From Chara braunii (Eukaryota; Streptophyta; Charophyceae; Charales; Characeae): a stretch of 40,850 bases of DNA. Under the pieces are notes generated by a model. That model saw only the letters and a list, made by a program, of their open reading frames with translations. It made no database searches and had not been told where the DNA came from. Where the stretch lies: contig BFEA01000046.1 in assembly GCA_003427395.1 (NCBI GenBank), positions 950,099 through 990,948 of the forward strand, in the 5' to 3' direction. A program made the position numbers and the translations under genes. Of this stretch, positions 31,965 to 40,850 are shown piece after piece (position 1 is the stretch's first letter; every line of letters starts with the position of its first letter).

Positions 31965-32093
31965 TGAGAGGAAGGCGGCATGTGGGATTGCAACCCGTAG
32001 GATCGCAGAAAAATTATGTGGGGAGTCTACCCACCGATTGTTGGAGCTCTGCCGGAACTCAGGAGGAGTTTTGGAGGCAGGGAACTGAGTGGT
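31965..32093 (+). other. central conserved block of LTR3
   Basis: This corresponds to LTR1 6098-6228. It has GGGATTGCAACCCGTAGGA at 31984 and CTGCCGGAACTC..GAGTTTTGGAGGCAG near 32051-32082, in which the arm change C to T preserves a G-U pair in RNA. Confidence 0.65.
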
Positions 32094-32349
32094 AATTTCC
32101 TGACTCCCTTTATAAACCCAATTATAACCCCTACCTGTACGTCCTGTTATATTTGACTGAGTATACTATATGCCCTCTACCTTTGACTTGGGTTTGAATT
32201 TCAGGATATGAACGAGATTAAGTAATAGAATGCATGCGCAATTTCAGTTTCATCTTTTGTTGATTGTCTAAAAGCAGACTGTAAAAAGGGGTTGTATTAG
32301 GGGGAAGGTTGGCAGAAAGGTAATTTTGCTTTCGCTTGAATGAGGCTTA

Positions 32350-33166
32350 TAGGGTCAGGCATTGTTTCTAAGATGAATGACCTAACTACTGTGTTTTGTT
32401 CTGTTTTCTAAAGGACCAAGCATTGTTTCTAAGATGAATGGCTTGGTCGCAGTGTTTATTGAATTTAGCCAGACATTGTTTCTAAGATGGATGTCCTTGT
32501 TGTTGTTTTTATGAGGTATTGACTGTGCAAGCTTTGAGGACCTGACATTGTTTCTAAGACGAATGCTCTGGTCGCTGGGTGGTTTCTGAACAGTCTCTAG
32601 GTCTTGACCCAGGGTACTCTGTTTTTTTTTTTCAGTACTGAGAAAAGAGGGTTGAGCATTGTCTCTAAGACGAATGACCCACTATTTTGGTTGTTTTATT
32701 CTGAGGGAGGTTCAGGCCAAAGACTGCACATGGTTTCTAAGATGAATGGTCTAAGTCTGAGGCCACAAGATTTTAATGTGAACAAGGGAATAAAAATTTT
32801 TATATTTCTATATCTATATGTTTATAAGAACAAGGTTCGCCAGACATGGTTTCTAAGACGATTGGTCTGATTATAGCTTTATGACAAATCAGGACAGTAT
32901 ATGCTCATTCCTAACTGAAAGGTAACGTGGGCAGACTGAGGATTGTCTCTAAGATTAATGGCTCATTCCTACGCTCATTTTTGAAGATTCAGTTCAGAGA
33001 AGTATATATAACTTGGCTATTTAAATAGATCAGGGCGATTAAGCATTGTTTCTAAGACGAATTACTTAGTCATATGCCCAATGAAGAGAGAAGTAGTTGT
33101 GCAACCTGTTCGTGTATAACTAAGGCAAAGAGTTGGCATTGTTACTAAGATGAGTGACCTAACTCG
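32350..33166 (+). repeat. LTR3 array B: about ten hairpins with loop core ATTGTTTCTAAGATGAAT
   Basis: Cores lie near 32365, 32424, 32477, 32550, 32661, 32732, 32849, 32944, 33047 and 33140. Flanking stems pair with different sequences: GACCAAGC 32414-32421 with GCTTGGTC 32441-32448; GGCC+AGACT 32715-32725 with AGTCT+GGCC 32754-32764; CAGAC 32841-32845 with GTCTG 32865-32869; GATTAAG 33037-33043 with CTTAGTC 33065-33071 (one G-T); GAGTT 33130-33134 with AACTC 33161-33165. The stem at 32414 is identical to that at LTR1 6620 although the loop core is different. Confidence 0.82.
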
Positions 33167-33470
33167 ATGCCCTATGTAAGTAAGGTATAAAATGATAAAT
33201 CATTGAAAGACTATGAATTATTGTTCGCCAAAGTTGATTTGGGTTGGTGAGAGTACTTACCTTTGTGGTTTGGCCTTGCATGCGACTCAGTGAGATCACG
33301 ACTTAGTCTGAGTTTCGGTTTAATAGATAGTTGCTTTAGTTGCTCGCCACGTGCTAAAGTCATAGGAGTTAGTTTCAATTCCTGCATTTTCTGTGTTAAG
33401 TTTATTTTTTCTTAGGTTGATTTCTGCATTTTCTGGGAACATTTATTATACTTGGGTTTGTATAAATCTT

Positions 33471-33800
33471 GGTAAGTCAATTTCTCTATGGGAAGCGTTG
33501 TCAAAATTTCTGCAAATCCAAAGAGTTGGTCAAAATTTGACCTTTCAAAGTTCAATTTGTCTAAATTTTATATATGACTTAGTAAAAATATGGAAAGTCT
33601 CCTTTTCTAAAGGGAGTGCTGACCAAATTTTTGTTGATTCAGGGAGTTAAACAAAAATTAGACTTTGAAAAGTTGAAGACTATTTCTGTCTTCATATTTA
33701 GGCTGATATAAATTTTGGAAAGACAGTTTTCCTATGGGAAGCGCTGCTGAAATTTCCTTAGTTTAAAGAAGTTAGATTATATTTTGACAGGTGGCGATTC
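33471..33800 (+). repeat. LTR3 array C: three ~118-bp units
   Basis: Units start at 33471 (TATAAATCTTGG), 33591 (AGTAAAAATATGG) and 33707 (TATAAATTTTGG). The second has CTCC-TTTTCTAAAG-GGAG where LTR1 has ACTCTCTTT/AAAGAGAGT, a paired change on both arms. The array is followed in all three LTRs by ACAGGTGGCGA(C/T)T(T/C). Confidence 0.78.
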
Positions 33801-34789
33801 TGGCGATGCACTCTATATAGAGGAGACTCTGCCAGGGTCTACTTTTCTTTGGGCACTTGCATAGAGGTAGATTCAGACATAATTAATTAGCCGGATTTTG
33901 AGTGAGACTGCGATATGAAAATTATTCTCCATGGACTTATAGATTTAGCTTGTGGATTGACCTTTCTTGTGTTACAGGTCCTCTAGATCGATTGATTAAG
34001 GACTTGGGCTAGATTCAGTTCGATCCCACGAGGATCATCTTCTGTTATCATTGATGACAGGTCGGTTGCCGATTCGTCAGTTTACGATTCAACTCCAATC
34101 CACTCTTGCCACTCAACATAAAGGTTTTAGCCCCATGGTTTGAAATGTTTCATTGTGTTTTTACCCGGACTTTATTGAATGGTCATTTAACAAAGGTACA
34201 AAGTATTGTATTGTTGGAAAGGTGCGCTAAGGTTGAGGTTTGTGTGGCTAAAGCAAGGGGTGTGAGCGCAGAGAATGGTTGAAGTTGACCCCGTGTATTG
34301 TATGAATTTTGGTTGAATCTTTGATGTCATTGCAGGTTCGTTTGGTGTTTTAGATTTTGGATTTGACTGCCTGCAGCCATACAGATATATATGGCTGAGA
34401 GGAGTCCCATAGTGACTGTGAGAAATGATCGTCCTATATTAATAGCCCTCTATATATATGTGAATATATACATCTTGCGGCCTACAGTGACCACGCGTAA
34501 AGGTGAAACAAAATATGTTTTTGAGGAAAATGTGATTTTTCTTTTTTAGCCTTTGCTTCTTAGAGTTTATATGGTCGGACGTTGGTCCTGTGCCTGGATT
34601 CGAGGTCCTTGTCCATGACATCCCAGGTTTTACACTCTGCGCAAAAGGGATTACCCCTCGCACAGAGCCTATTTGCCCTGCCCACTGAGACACTCAACCT
34701 AAGGGCTGGAAGTGTCACGAGGGCCGCACGACTATTTCTTCGGTCGTGCAATATCGTGAAGGGGCAAGTCTTCGCGATAATTCGAGTCT

Positions 34790-35551
34790 GACACTTGAGT
34801 GCCATAAGCGGTACTCGGATTCACGAGGGACCGCTTGATTATGGGCACTACATAGTACTCCATTAGTGGGACCGCTTGCGTACGTTTACATTGCGAATCA
34901 GTATGAGTTTGCCCTGCGTCCGCGCGGTTTTATAATAAGTCTCACTCGTGACGACTATCTGATTTCCACATCGGAAAGTTATGGGATGTCCAGTAAGGGA
35001 CTAGGAGTGTTGTCGTGTTGTCTGTTCGGTGTCGTTCTGTATATGTATAGGTGTGTGTGTGTGTGTGTGTGTGTGTTTATATTTTTATATTCTTTATAGT
35101 GGTGTGCGCGTGGTGTGTGGGATACGTCCTATTAGACCGACGCCGAGTCGTGCTTGGGACCTCAGCCCCCCAAGAAGTCGGTTCACATGAGGGTTCGATA
35201 GAGGCGTAATACCGTGCGTACCCCCTATGCTACACCGAACGAGAAACGCCCTCGGCTGGCCCACCTCTGCGATTGCAACTTAACAACTTTCGTATTGTGG
35301 ACTGGTAGCTCGGCGGGGATACGCCCACCGAAGGGAGGTGACAGGTCCCGTAAGGTGGAGGTAAGTCGTGCCGCACGTTGGCCCTATCCTGTCGTAGGGA
35401 CTCGCGAGAGGTACGGCTAGCGCACTTGGTCGGAGCAACTTGTGGAAGCTCCATGTGTATATTCGCAACAAGGATCTAGACCAACTCCTGCGTGATGCGG
35501 CCGGGAGGGTCCCGTGCTGCCTTGTGTGGTGCCGAACCGATGCGCTCGACA
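34790..35551 (+). other. LTR3 conserved 3' terminal block
   Basis: The same landmarks as LTR1, with closer identity to it: GACACTTGAGTGCC, CTGCGTCCGCGCGGTTTTATAA near 34913, GGACTAGGAGTGTTGTCG, GGGATACGCCC near 35317, CTATCCTGTCGTAGGGAC near 35384, ACTCCTGCGTGA near 35485, end CGACA. Confidence 0.7.
35051..35076 (+). repeat. (GT)13 microsatellite in LTR3
   Basis: A pure GT run of 26 bases. LTR1 has only a short GTGTGTGTGT here (about 9354-9364) and LTR2 none, so it expanded after the copies diverged. Confidence 0.95.
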
Positions 35552-35553
35552 GG

Positions 35554-35572
35554 TGGCGTCGTTGCCGGGGAT
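35554..35572 (+). promoter_or_regulatory. primer binding site after LTR3, tRNA-Asp type with one mismatch
   Basis: TGGCGTCGTTGCCGGGGAT matches the tRNA-Asp site after LTR2 except for one C-to-T change. It begins 2 bases after the LTR end, as in LTR2. The change is consistent with decay by cytosine deamination. Confidence 0.9.
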
Positions 35573-37719
35573 AACGGTTGCGTGTCGTTGTCCCTGGTGG
35601 AACGACATCCGGGTACGGGATTGTGAGAGATAGGCAAAATGAAAAGTTTTGGTTGAACTCTTTATGGTTAATCGATTGAAGGTATTGGACGGAGACCGAG
35701 TGAGGGCTGATTGTGTGAGATGGTTGTGGCTAGTGTAGTAATGATGGCGCAAGAAGGATAGACACTTTGTTTATGCGATCACGCACTCTGACCAGCATGA
35801 TGGTAGATGGAGTTCATACCCTCTTCTGACCTTAAGAGTTGGTGAGTTTTAGACGATGCCTTAGGTGATTGATATGGCTAAGGTGAGATGAGGAAGTATC
35901 AGCATGGCTAAGTGTGATTATCGTGGAAGTAAACCGTATAAGGTACTATCACGCCTATTAGAGTTACCTGAATAGCCATGAGAGCGATATGGTACTTTAG
36001 CTTTAGAGTGAGCCCGATGATGAGTAAGGGAGCCTATCATGTCAGAAGTCATGGAAGGACTTCAATGAGGGCTGGGCTAGTGATGTTGAAAGCCTTTATG
36101 AGCATGGATCGGGATCCTTGAGTCTGGGTTGTAAGTGGTTGTTCGGATTATGTAGCCATAAAAATGTGAGGTCTGCCACGCGCAATGTGCTTGAGTTGGG
36201 CGTATAAAGCGGTGGATACGAGTAGTGAGCACCATATTATTACCTCAATGGAAATGATTACGGGAAGTAGTATATTTGCATGACATCCTTTTGGAAAAGG
36301 GGATATATGATCCTAGAGGTAGTCGGAGTTATAGTGAAGGAGCTAACACTTAGACTATTTTGCTTACTTTTGATGGGGCAATGAGTTGTAATTGATGTTA
36401 GACCTTCGCTTGAACCTTTGTAGGTTTGGACCATCCACTTGAATCTATGGGGTTGGAGCTAAGGACTTGAGACTATTATCTTTTAAGGGCATCTCTCCTG
36501 AGTCATATGTTGAACTCATCTATGTATGCTATATTTTTTCTGAGTAAGCTTGCTTAACATCTAATTATGTGAGACTATGTGCTTAATGTTATTATATGGC
36601 TATCCTTTCCAGGAATGTCCCTGCATGGGCTATTTATTTGAAGTATGTATTTGAACTTATCAAATAGGTAAGAATTTATATGAGTGTCTCAAAGTCCAAT
36701 TATAGACTTATAGTTGTCTGTTAAGTTTGTGTGTTTAGATTGCTCTCCAAAGAGGGGTAGAGGTATTGCGCAGAATCCACATCTGATGCGGATTCAGAGG
36801 TGAATGAAGTGACCACTTTCTTGAGATAAAGTACTTCTCAGGAAGTGGTGAATGTGTAAGGTTTACCCTAAGGAAGGATGCAATCCTATCTTATCATTCC
36901 CTGAGAGATGACTTTGAAGAAGTTATAAACTTGTCTTGTAAGTAGTAGTCAGACCCACGCCGGAACTATGTTCCTGGTCCATAGTGGGGTGGTGGTGTTG
37001 TACCTTTTGTGATAAAATGACTACACTACTACTGAATAGGAGGAAAATGTTTGAGCCTTGTTAGACCATGGTCTATGAGGGAAGCGGCTACTACTTGCCA
37101 CAGAAAAGTAGGGGGTGAATCCCCAACTATTTTTGTGTCAAGTGGGTTCACCAGCACAGGACGAGGTGGCACCACCCGAAGCATGTATGGTGAGGTTGTT
37201 TATTTTATTGGCAAGGGTCTGCAAGGAAGGGACGCTGGAATCGGAGGGAGAAGCAGTGAGGCTTGATCCTTGAGTGAGACTTGGGGATTTAAGATGTTAT
37301 CCTTTCTGAAAAGGATTACAGTGTCCCTCGCCACAATATACTTCTGTCAAAGCCAGGGGAGTAAAGTGTGGTACTCTCACAAGAATTATGTCTGAGAGTA
37401 TTAATTGTGACAATTATATCTCTCATCATAATGTGTCTATCATATATTATGCCTGTTGATATAGGCATGTCGCTATGAGATATTTGTATATACTTTGAGT
37501 AACTGACTAGCTTGTGTATGATGTGTTTTGATTATTATGAGTAATATTGTTATCAATTACTAATACTTACTATGGTAATATATCATTTTCCATTAGTATT
37601 ATAAATTATGAATTTTTGATATCTATGAATGCAACATTATCGTGATATATTACCATTATTAGTTTTTCTAAGCTGGGTGGTTGTAAACACTGGAAATGAT
37701 GCATTTTGGGGAAAGATGA
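35573..37719 (+). other. leader / internal region of the LTR3 element
   Basis: The first ~60 bases match those after LTR2, and the CGGAACTATGTTCCTGGTCC block at 36961 matches 23451. The distance from the primer binding site to this block is about 1.41 kb here and 1.11 kb in the LTR2 element. AT-rich sequence follows (37400-37680). No gag-like frame is seen. Short ORFs here lack family features. Confidence 0.55.
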
Positions 37720-38510
37720 TCTGAAGCCAAGGCTTCAAGGGTAGGGATTTTGGAGTGTGATTATCAATATGATAACGGAAGGCGTATGATGGACGTTTTT
37801 CTGTGATGGGCAGAACCATGACCAGAGCAAAGGCAACTCAGGATGCCTTATGCTAGGGAAGATCCCAGTGTAGCCTTGCCCGTAAAAAGAGAAAATGGGC
37901 TTGAGATTTCCTTGCCGAGGCGAGTCAAGGAAGGAGAACATGTCTCTTCCTGGTGGGACGTGTCGATAGACAAGGGGATCTTTCTCTGGATCGAGTCTAG
38001 CTTTGATGATGACCAAAAGTGTGTGATCGTGAGAGTAACGCTGTATGCTCCACCATGATTTTGGGTCTTACATGAGGTTGAGCTGGCGCTTGGGCATGAA
38101 AGTCTGCTCGGAAGACCCTTGGGGATAGCTGAGGGAGCTGCAACAAAATGAGCGAGAGGCAGGGTCTTTGAAGGAGAAGAGCAGGTGGAGACCAGTATAG
38201 AGATCAAACGTGCCGAAAAGTTTGTGTTTCCTTCAGCCCCATTGAGAGTTCTCTTACCTGAGTTCCTAATAGAAAAGTGTTTTGGGGGATAGGCAAGGGT
38301 AGAGGCCGCGGTGAGGGTGCGAGAATGGGGATATGGAAGGTACACATGCGAGCTGGTGTATGGTCTGTATCTGGACTGAAGATTCTTGCCCCATGGCCAG
38401 GGACTAAGGAGCTCGGTCAATGTTATTGATGTTTATGCAAACTCCCATGATCTAGATGAGAGGGTTGTAGATTGGGGTGAGGTTCGGGTTATAGCAGACC
38501 GATAAAAGGA
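37720..38510 (+). pseudogene. possible degenerate coding frame, family unknown
   Basis: One plus-strand frame stays open over long pieces separated by single stops, mostly TGA: about 37725-37790, 37843-38058 (71 residues, including VKEGEHVSSWWDVSIDKG), 38062-38150, 38154-38285, 38290-38378 and 38382-38505 (SSVNVIDVYANSHDL). The stop density is about half that expected by chance. It does not resemble the gag at 24209. A 190-codon open frame exists on the opposite strand (37848-38420) but reads as low-complexity Ser/Pro. Coding is uncertain. Confidence 0.3.
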
Positions 38511-40142
38511 TATTCTTGTGCTTTGCTAAAACTTGTGTATATGCATGGATATAAGAGTTAGAGTAACATGCTGACCGACTGTGTGATCTTAATCCCATAT
38601 TTTGGTCAGCAAGCGAACCTGACAATATACCAAGATGGTTTCGTAATAATGGTCCGATACGATAACCCAAGTTGTAGGCGGAAGAAACCCCTATAGGACA
38701 GCTGTATATGTGGGGTATGTTAGGCCCGCCTAAGATCGAGTTATTGGAATGTCTCCCGTAGGTAGAGCAAGGAGTGACCCTACGGACATTGTTATAAAAT
38801 AAAGGTCTATTCTACTCGACCTATTGATTGAGAGAAGAGGATATGAGACCTACTTCGTGTTTAGGTCCAGATGGTTGTACAAGTGTGAGAGGTATGAGAG
38901 ACTTGGGAAGAAACCTCAGCGTGTGTGAGGTAGACTCTCTAACCTAGAAGTGTAGTTTGTAAGATTTGTGTATGAATGATTCATAGTCTTACCTTTCTTG
39001 GATATTTGGATATGTCTTGAATTACTTGGATCCCTCTGATTTGAGGGATGTGACTACGCCCTGATCAAGACTGTTTTAGTTTTAGCTCTGGTCAGGGAGG
39101 TTGCGATTTTTGTGTGGTACTAGTGCCAGTTTGAGTTGAGATTGTTCAACTTTGTGTGTATATATGTAATTCAAGGCTATATTGGTTCGTTTTTGAGTGG
39201 GGATATTACGTCCTGGAGTGTATAGTTAAGTTGAGGTTTTATCTGAGACTATTTCCTTGTATATGACAATCACTATCGCTCTCACATGTGTGGTTTTATC
39301 CTGATGTATGATAATTTTGTGTGAGAGATGTATGAGAAACATCTCATGAATTGTGTGTGTTTTGTGAATGTGAATGGATGTGAACTGTCTACTCTTCGGT
39401 ATACTCGTGCGATCTGCCCACGGGCGGGTGATAGGGCCGTGTATAAGGAGAGGGAGTGCAGTCTGTTTTTATGAAAGTGTGAGAATCCTAAGGGATTTAT
39501 GAGTCTTTGAGACTTGAGCGCTTACCATGCCGAATATTTATTGATTGAGTTGTGCCAAGGACCCATAAGTTGGTCTTCCAGTTTGAGTTGTTTTATGGTT
39601 GAGACACTTTCAAGTAGAAAGGTGTTTTTTTGCTTATTGGAAGACTCATCTTTAGAGATGGAAGATGTCCTAATGAAAGGTCGCGTGAAAGTTCATCCTA
39701 GAAAAAAAAGGGATGGCTCAAAGACCTATTGTGAGAGAGACCTTTAATAAATTAAAGACGGGTAAAAAATTTAATGGCATGGAAAGCAGGGTTTGAGGTG
39801 ATAAAGTCTGACAAGAAGGACCAAACGGCTTGGATTATTGGAGGAACTGAGCATGTTGCAAGTCAGTGCATTTGGTAGATGTCATTAGGATGTGTGGTTG
39901 ACTGTCTCTGATCAGGTCAGGGGACCACAGCCTTGTAAATCTGGCGGTGATTTTGTTTGTGAGTGTGAGAAGGGTGTCGTGCTCTCTATGATGTCCCATA
40001 GGGGGTTGGTAAACACTTATAAAAGTGAGACAGACCCCTGCCGAGTCCCGCGGTGGGTCTGTGGTCTGTTTTGCAACGCAGGCACTTGTGCTAATCCTAA
40101 GGCATGTTGAGGAAGACCAAGTTAAACGGTAAAGTTCAGTGC
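38511..40142 (+). other. unclassified internal sequence of the LTR3 element
   Basis: AT- and GT-rich sequence with no supported ORF, RNA or repeat boundary. A short Lys/Arg-rich frame at 39640-39747 is probably compositional. Confidence 0.4.
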
Positions 40143-40164
40143 CGTTAGGGCGCAACCCCTAACG
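40143..40164. other. perfect 8-bp-stem hairpin
   Basis: CGTTAGGG (40143-40150) pairs with CCCTAACG (40157-40164) around the 6-nt loop CGCAAC. No flanking U-run, so a terminator reading is not supported. Confidence 0.7.
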
Positions 40165-40775
40165 AATAGCTGCTGACCGGCACAACCTGGCGGTGAGTCC
40201 ACGTCTACCAAAGGGGTAAGAGCTTAAGAGGTATGAACGCCTCAGGGAATTACTCCGGCGGGATGGCGAGGGATATGAGTCAAGTCTGTCGAAGTCATTT
40301 GTGTGGTCATGATTGAATGTTTATCAGGAGAAAGCCTATCGTTGCGTAACCAGCGAGGGCACAACTGTTAAGATAACAATACGGTGGGTCGTAGATCTGG
40401 CTCGATCAACCAAACTATGGTGTGCCAGAATGGAGACCTAACATTTCTGTACTAGACTGCAGAAAGAACTGAGATGAGATCTAAGTACATATATGCATGT
40501 ATATGTGTTTAATTGTGAGGAGTTTCGGGAGGAAGGCGAGAGTGTTTTCTAAGGTCTCGGTTAAGGCCCGCGTCCTTAGTTATGGCTCTGCTTACAGGGG
40601 AGAGACTAGCTGGGACACTCAACGAGAAGTCGGCGTTTGTGTAGGACAAAGGGGAGAGGACGGTTGTGAGGGCTTTTAGAACTTATGTTGTAGTACCGAT
40701 GCGTAGTACACCGGCGTCCTAGTGTTAGGACAAGGGACACCCAGGTTATAAAAAAAAACGAGACATGCCCAACGT
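40165..40775 (+). other. unclassified sequence near the right edge
   Basis: No coding frame with family resemblance. An A run (40750-40758) precedes the terminal hairpin. The element probably continues beyond the window. Confidence 0.4.
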
Positions 40776-40811
40776 GAATGAATCTTCCTCGATAAAGAGG
40801 AAGATTCATTC
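40776..40811. other. perfect 15-bp inverted repeat with 6-nt loop
   Basis: GAATGAATCTTCCTC (40776-40790) pairs perfectly with GAGGAAGATTCATTC (40797-40811) around GATAAA. The stem extends by ACG/CGT after one mismatch. Similar half-sites (AGATTCATTC) occur in array A of LTR2 (about 17624) and LTR3 (about 31051), so it may be a related hairpin module. Confidence 0.85.
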
Positions 40812-40816
40812 TCGTA

Positions 40817-40842
40817 AGAGAGAGAGAGAGAGAGAGAGAGAG
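40817..40842 (+). repeat. (AG)13 microsatellite
   Basis: A pure AG run directly following the 15-bp hairpin. Confidence 0.95.
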
Positions 40843-40850
40843 GGCGTCAG

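Larger units (their letters stand above)
28719..35551 (+). mobile_element. LTR3: giant LTR (about 6.83 kb) followed by a primer binding site
   Basis: It starts TGTCACAAGGACGGTGCGAA and ends GCTCGACA at 35551. It includes the terminal-proximal hairpin ATACCCT-TACA-AGGGTAT at 28738-28755. It is followed by its own primer binding site, so it is a 5' LTR (or the middle LTR of a tandem), not simply the 3' partner of LTR2. It lies 72 bp beyond the start of the minus-strand ORF remnant, so it probably inserted into, or next to, the LTR4 element. In the 3' third (34560 onward) it is closer to LTR1 than to LTR2. No polypurine tract precedes it. The window has no ORF of note inside it. Confidence 0.88.

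Noticed and set aside
15655-35551. LTR2 and LTR3 as the 5' and 3' ends of one intact element
   Set aside because: LTR3 is followed by its own primer binding site and leader, no polypurine tract precedes it, an inverted LTR lies between, and the two LTRs differ by large blocks.
37848-38420. Minus-strand open frame of 190 codons
   Set aside because: Ser/Pro/Thr-rich without domain features, opposite a plus-strand frame that looks slightly more protein-like; neither is firm.
40143-40164. Bacterial-type terminator
   Set aside because: No T-run follows and the genome context is eukaryotic.

Overview
This looks like a repeat-dense piece of a nuclear eukaryotic genome, probably from the green lineage. 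The evidence is an L1-type LINE with a poly(A) tail, Ty3/gypsy-style LTR sequences followed by a tRNA-Asp-type primer binding site, a retrotransposon gag with a zinc knuckle, a foldback MITE-like element and many microsatellites. A streptophyte alga such as Chara, or a bryophyte or lycophyte, would fit, but the sequence alone does not settle the species. I see no intact host gene, rRNA, convincing tRNA or CRISPR array. Every recognisable coding region is broken by stops or frameshifts.

Layout: 1-900 is low-complexity sequence (purine-rich GAA/GGA, then GAC/GGC-rich). 901-12566 is a decayed L1-type LINE (endonuclease, reverse transcriptase, zinc-finger tail, 3' UTR, poly(A), then an assembly gap). 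It is split by a solo giant LTR (LTR1, about 3176-9838), and the reading frame resumes exactly on the other side. 12830-15654 is accessory sequence: two diverged copies of a Cys/His-rich RING-like domain, a ~292-bp tandem duplication and a foldback element. 15655-22335 is a second giant LTR (LTR2), followed by a primer binding site, a leader and a broken gag without pol. 26520-27524 is a compact (~1 kb) related LTR in reverse orientation. Just upstream of it, on the same minus strand, is a broken ORF (27558-28646). 28719-35551 is a third giant LTR (LTR3), followed by its own primer binding site and an internal region that runs off the window with no recognisable gag or pol.

The most unusual content is inside the giant LTRs. 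Each is about 6.7 kb and carries three classes of hairpin arrays. Class A is ~175-bp units with a hairpin. Class B is a cluster of hairpins whose stems vary from one to the next while the loop core is nearly constant within one LTR. Class C is ~120-bp units with a covarying hairpin. In class B, orthologous stems are retained between LTRs while the loop core differs. At one site the core is present in LTR3 and absent from LTR1 and LTR2. The compact reverse LTR shares the 3' end but is far too short to hold these arrays. The giant LTRs may therefore be an ordinary LTR greatly expanded by hairpin modules. The function is unknown.
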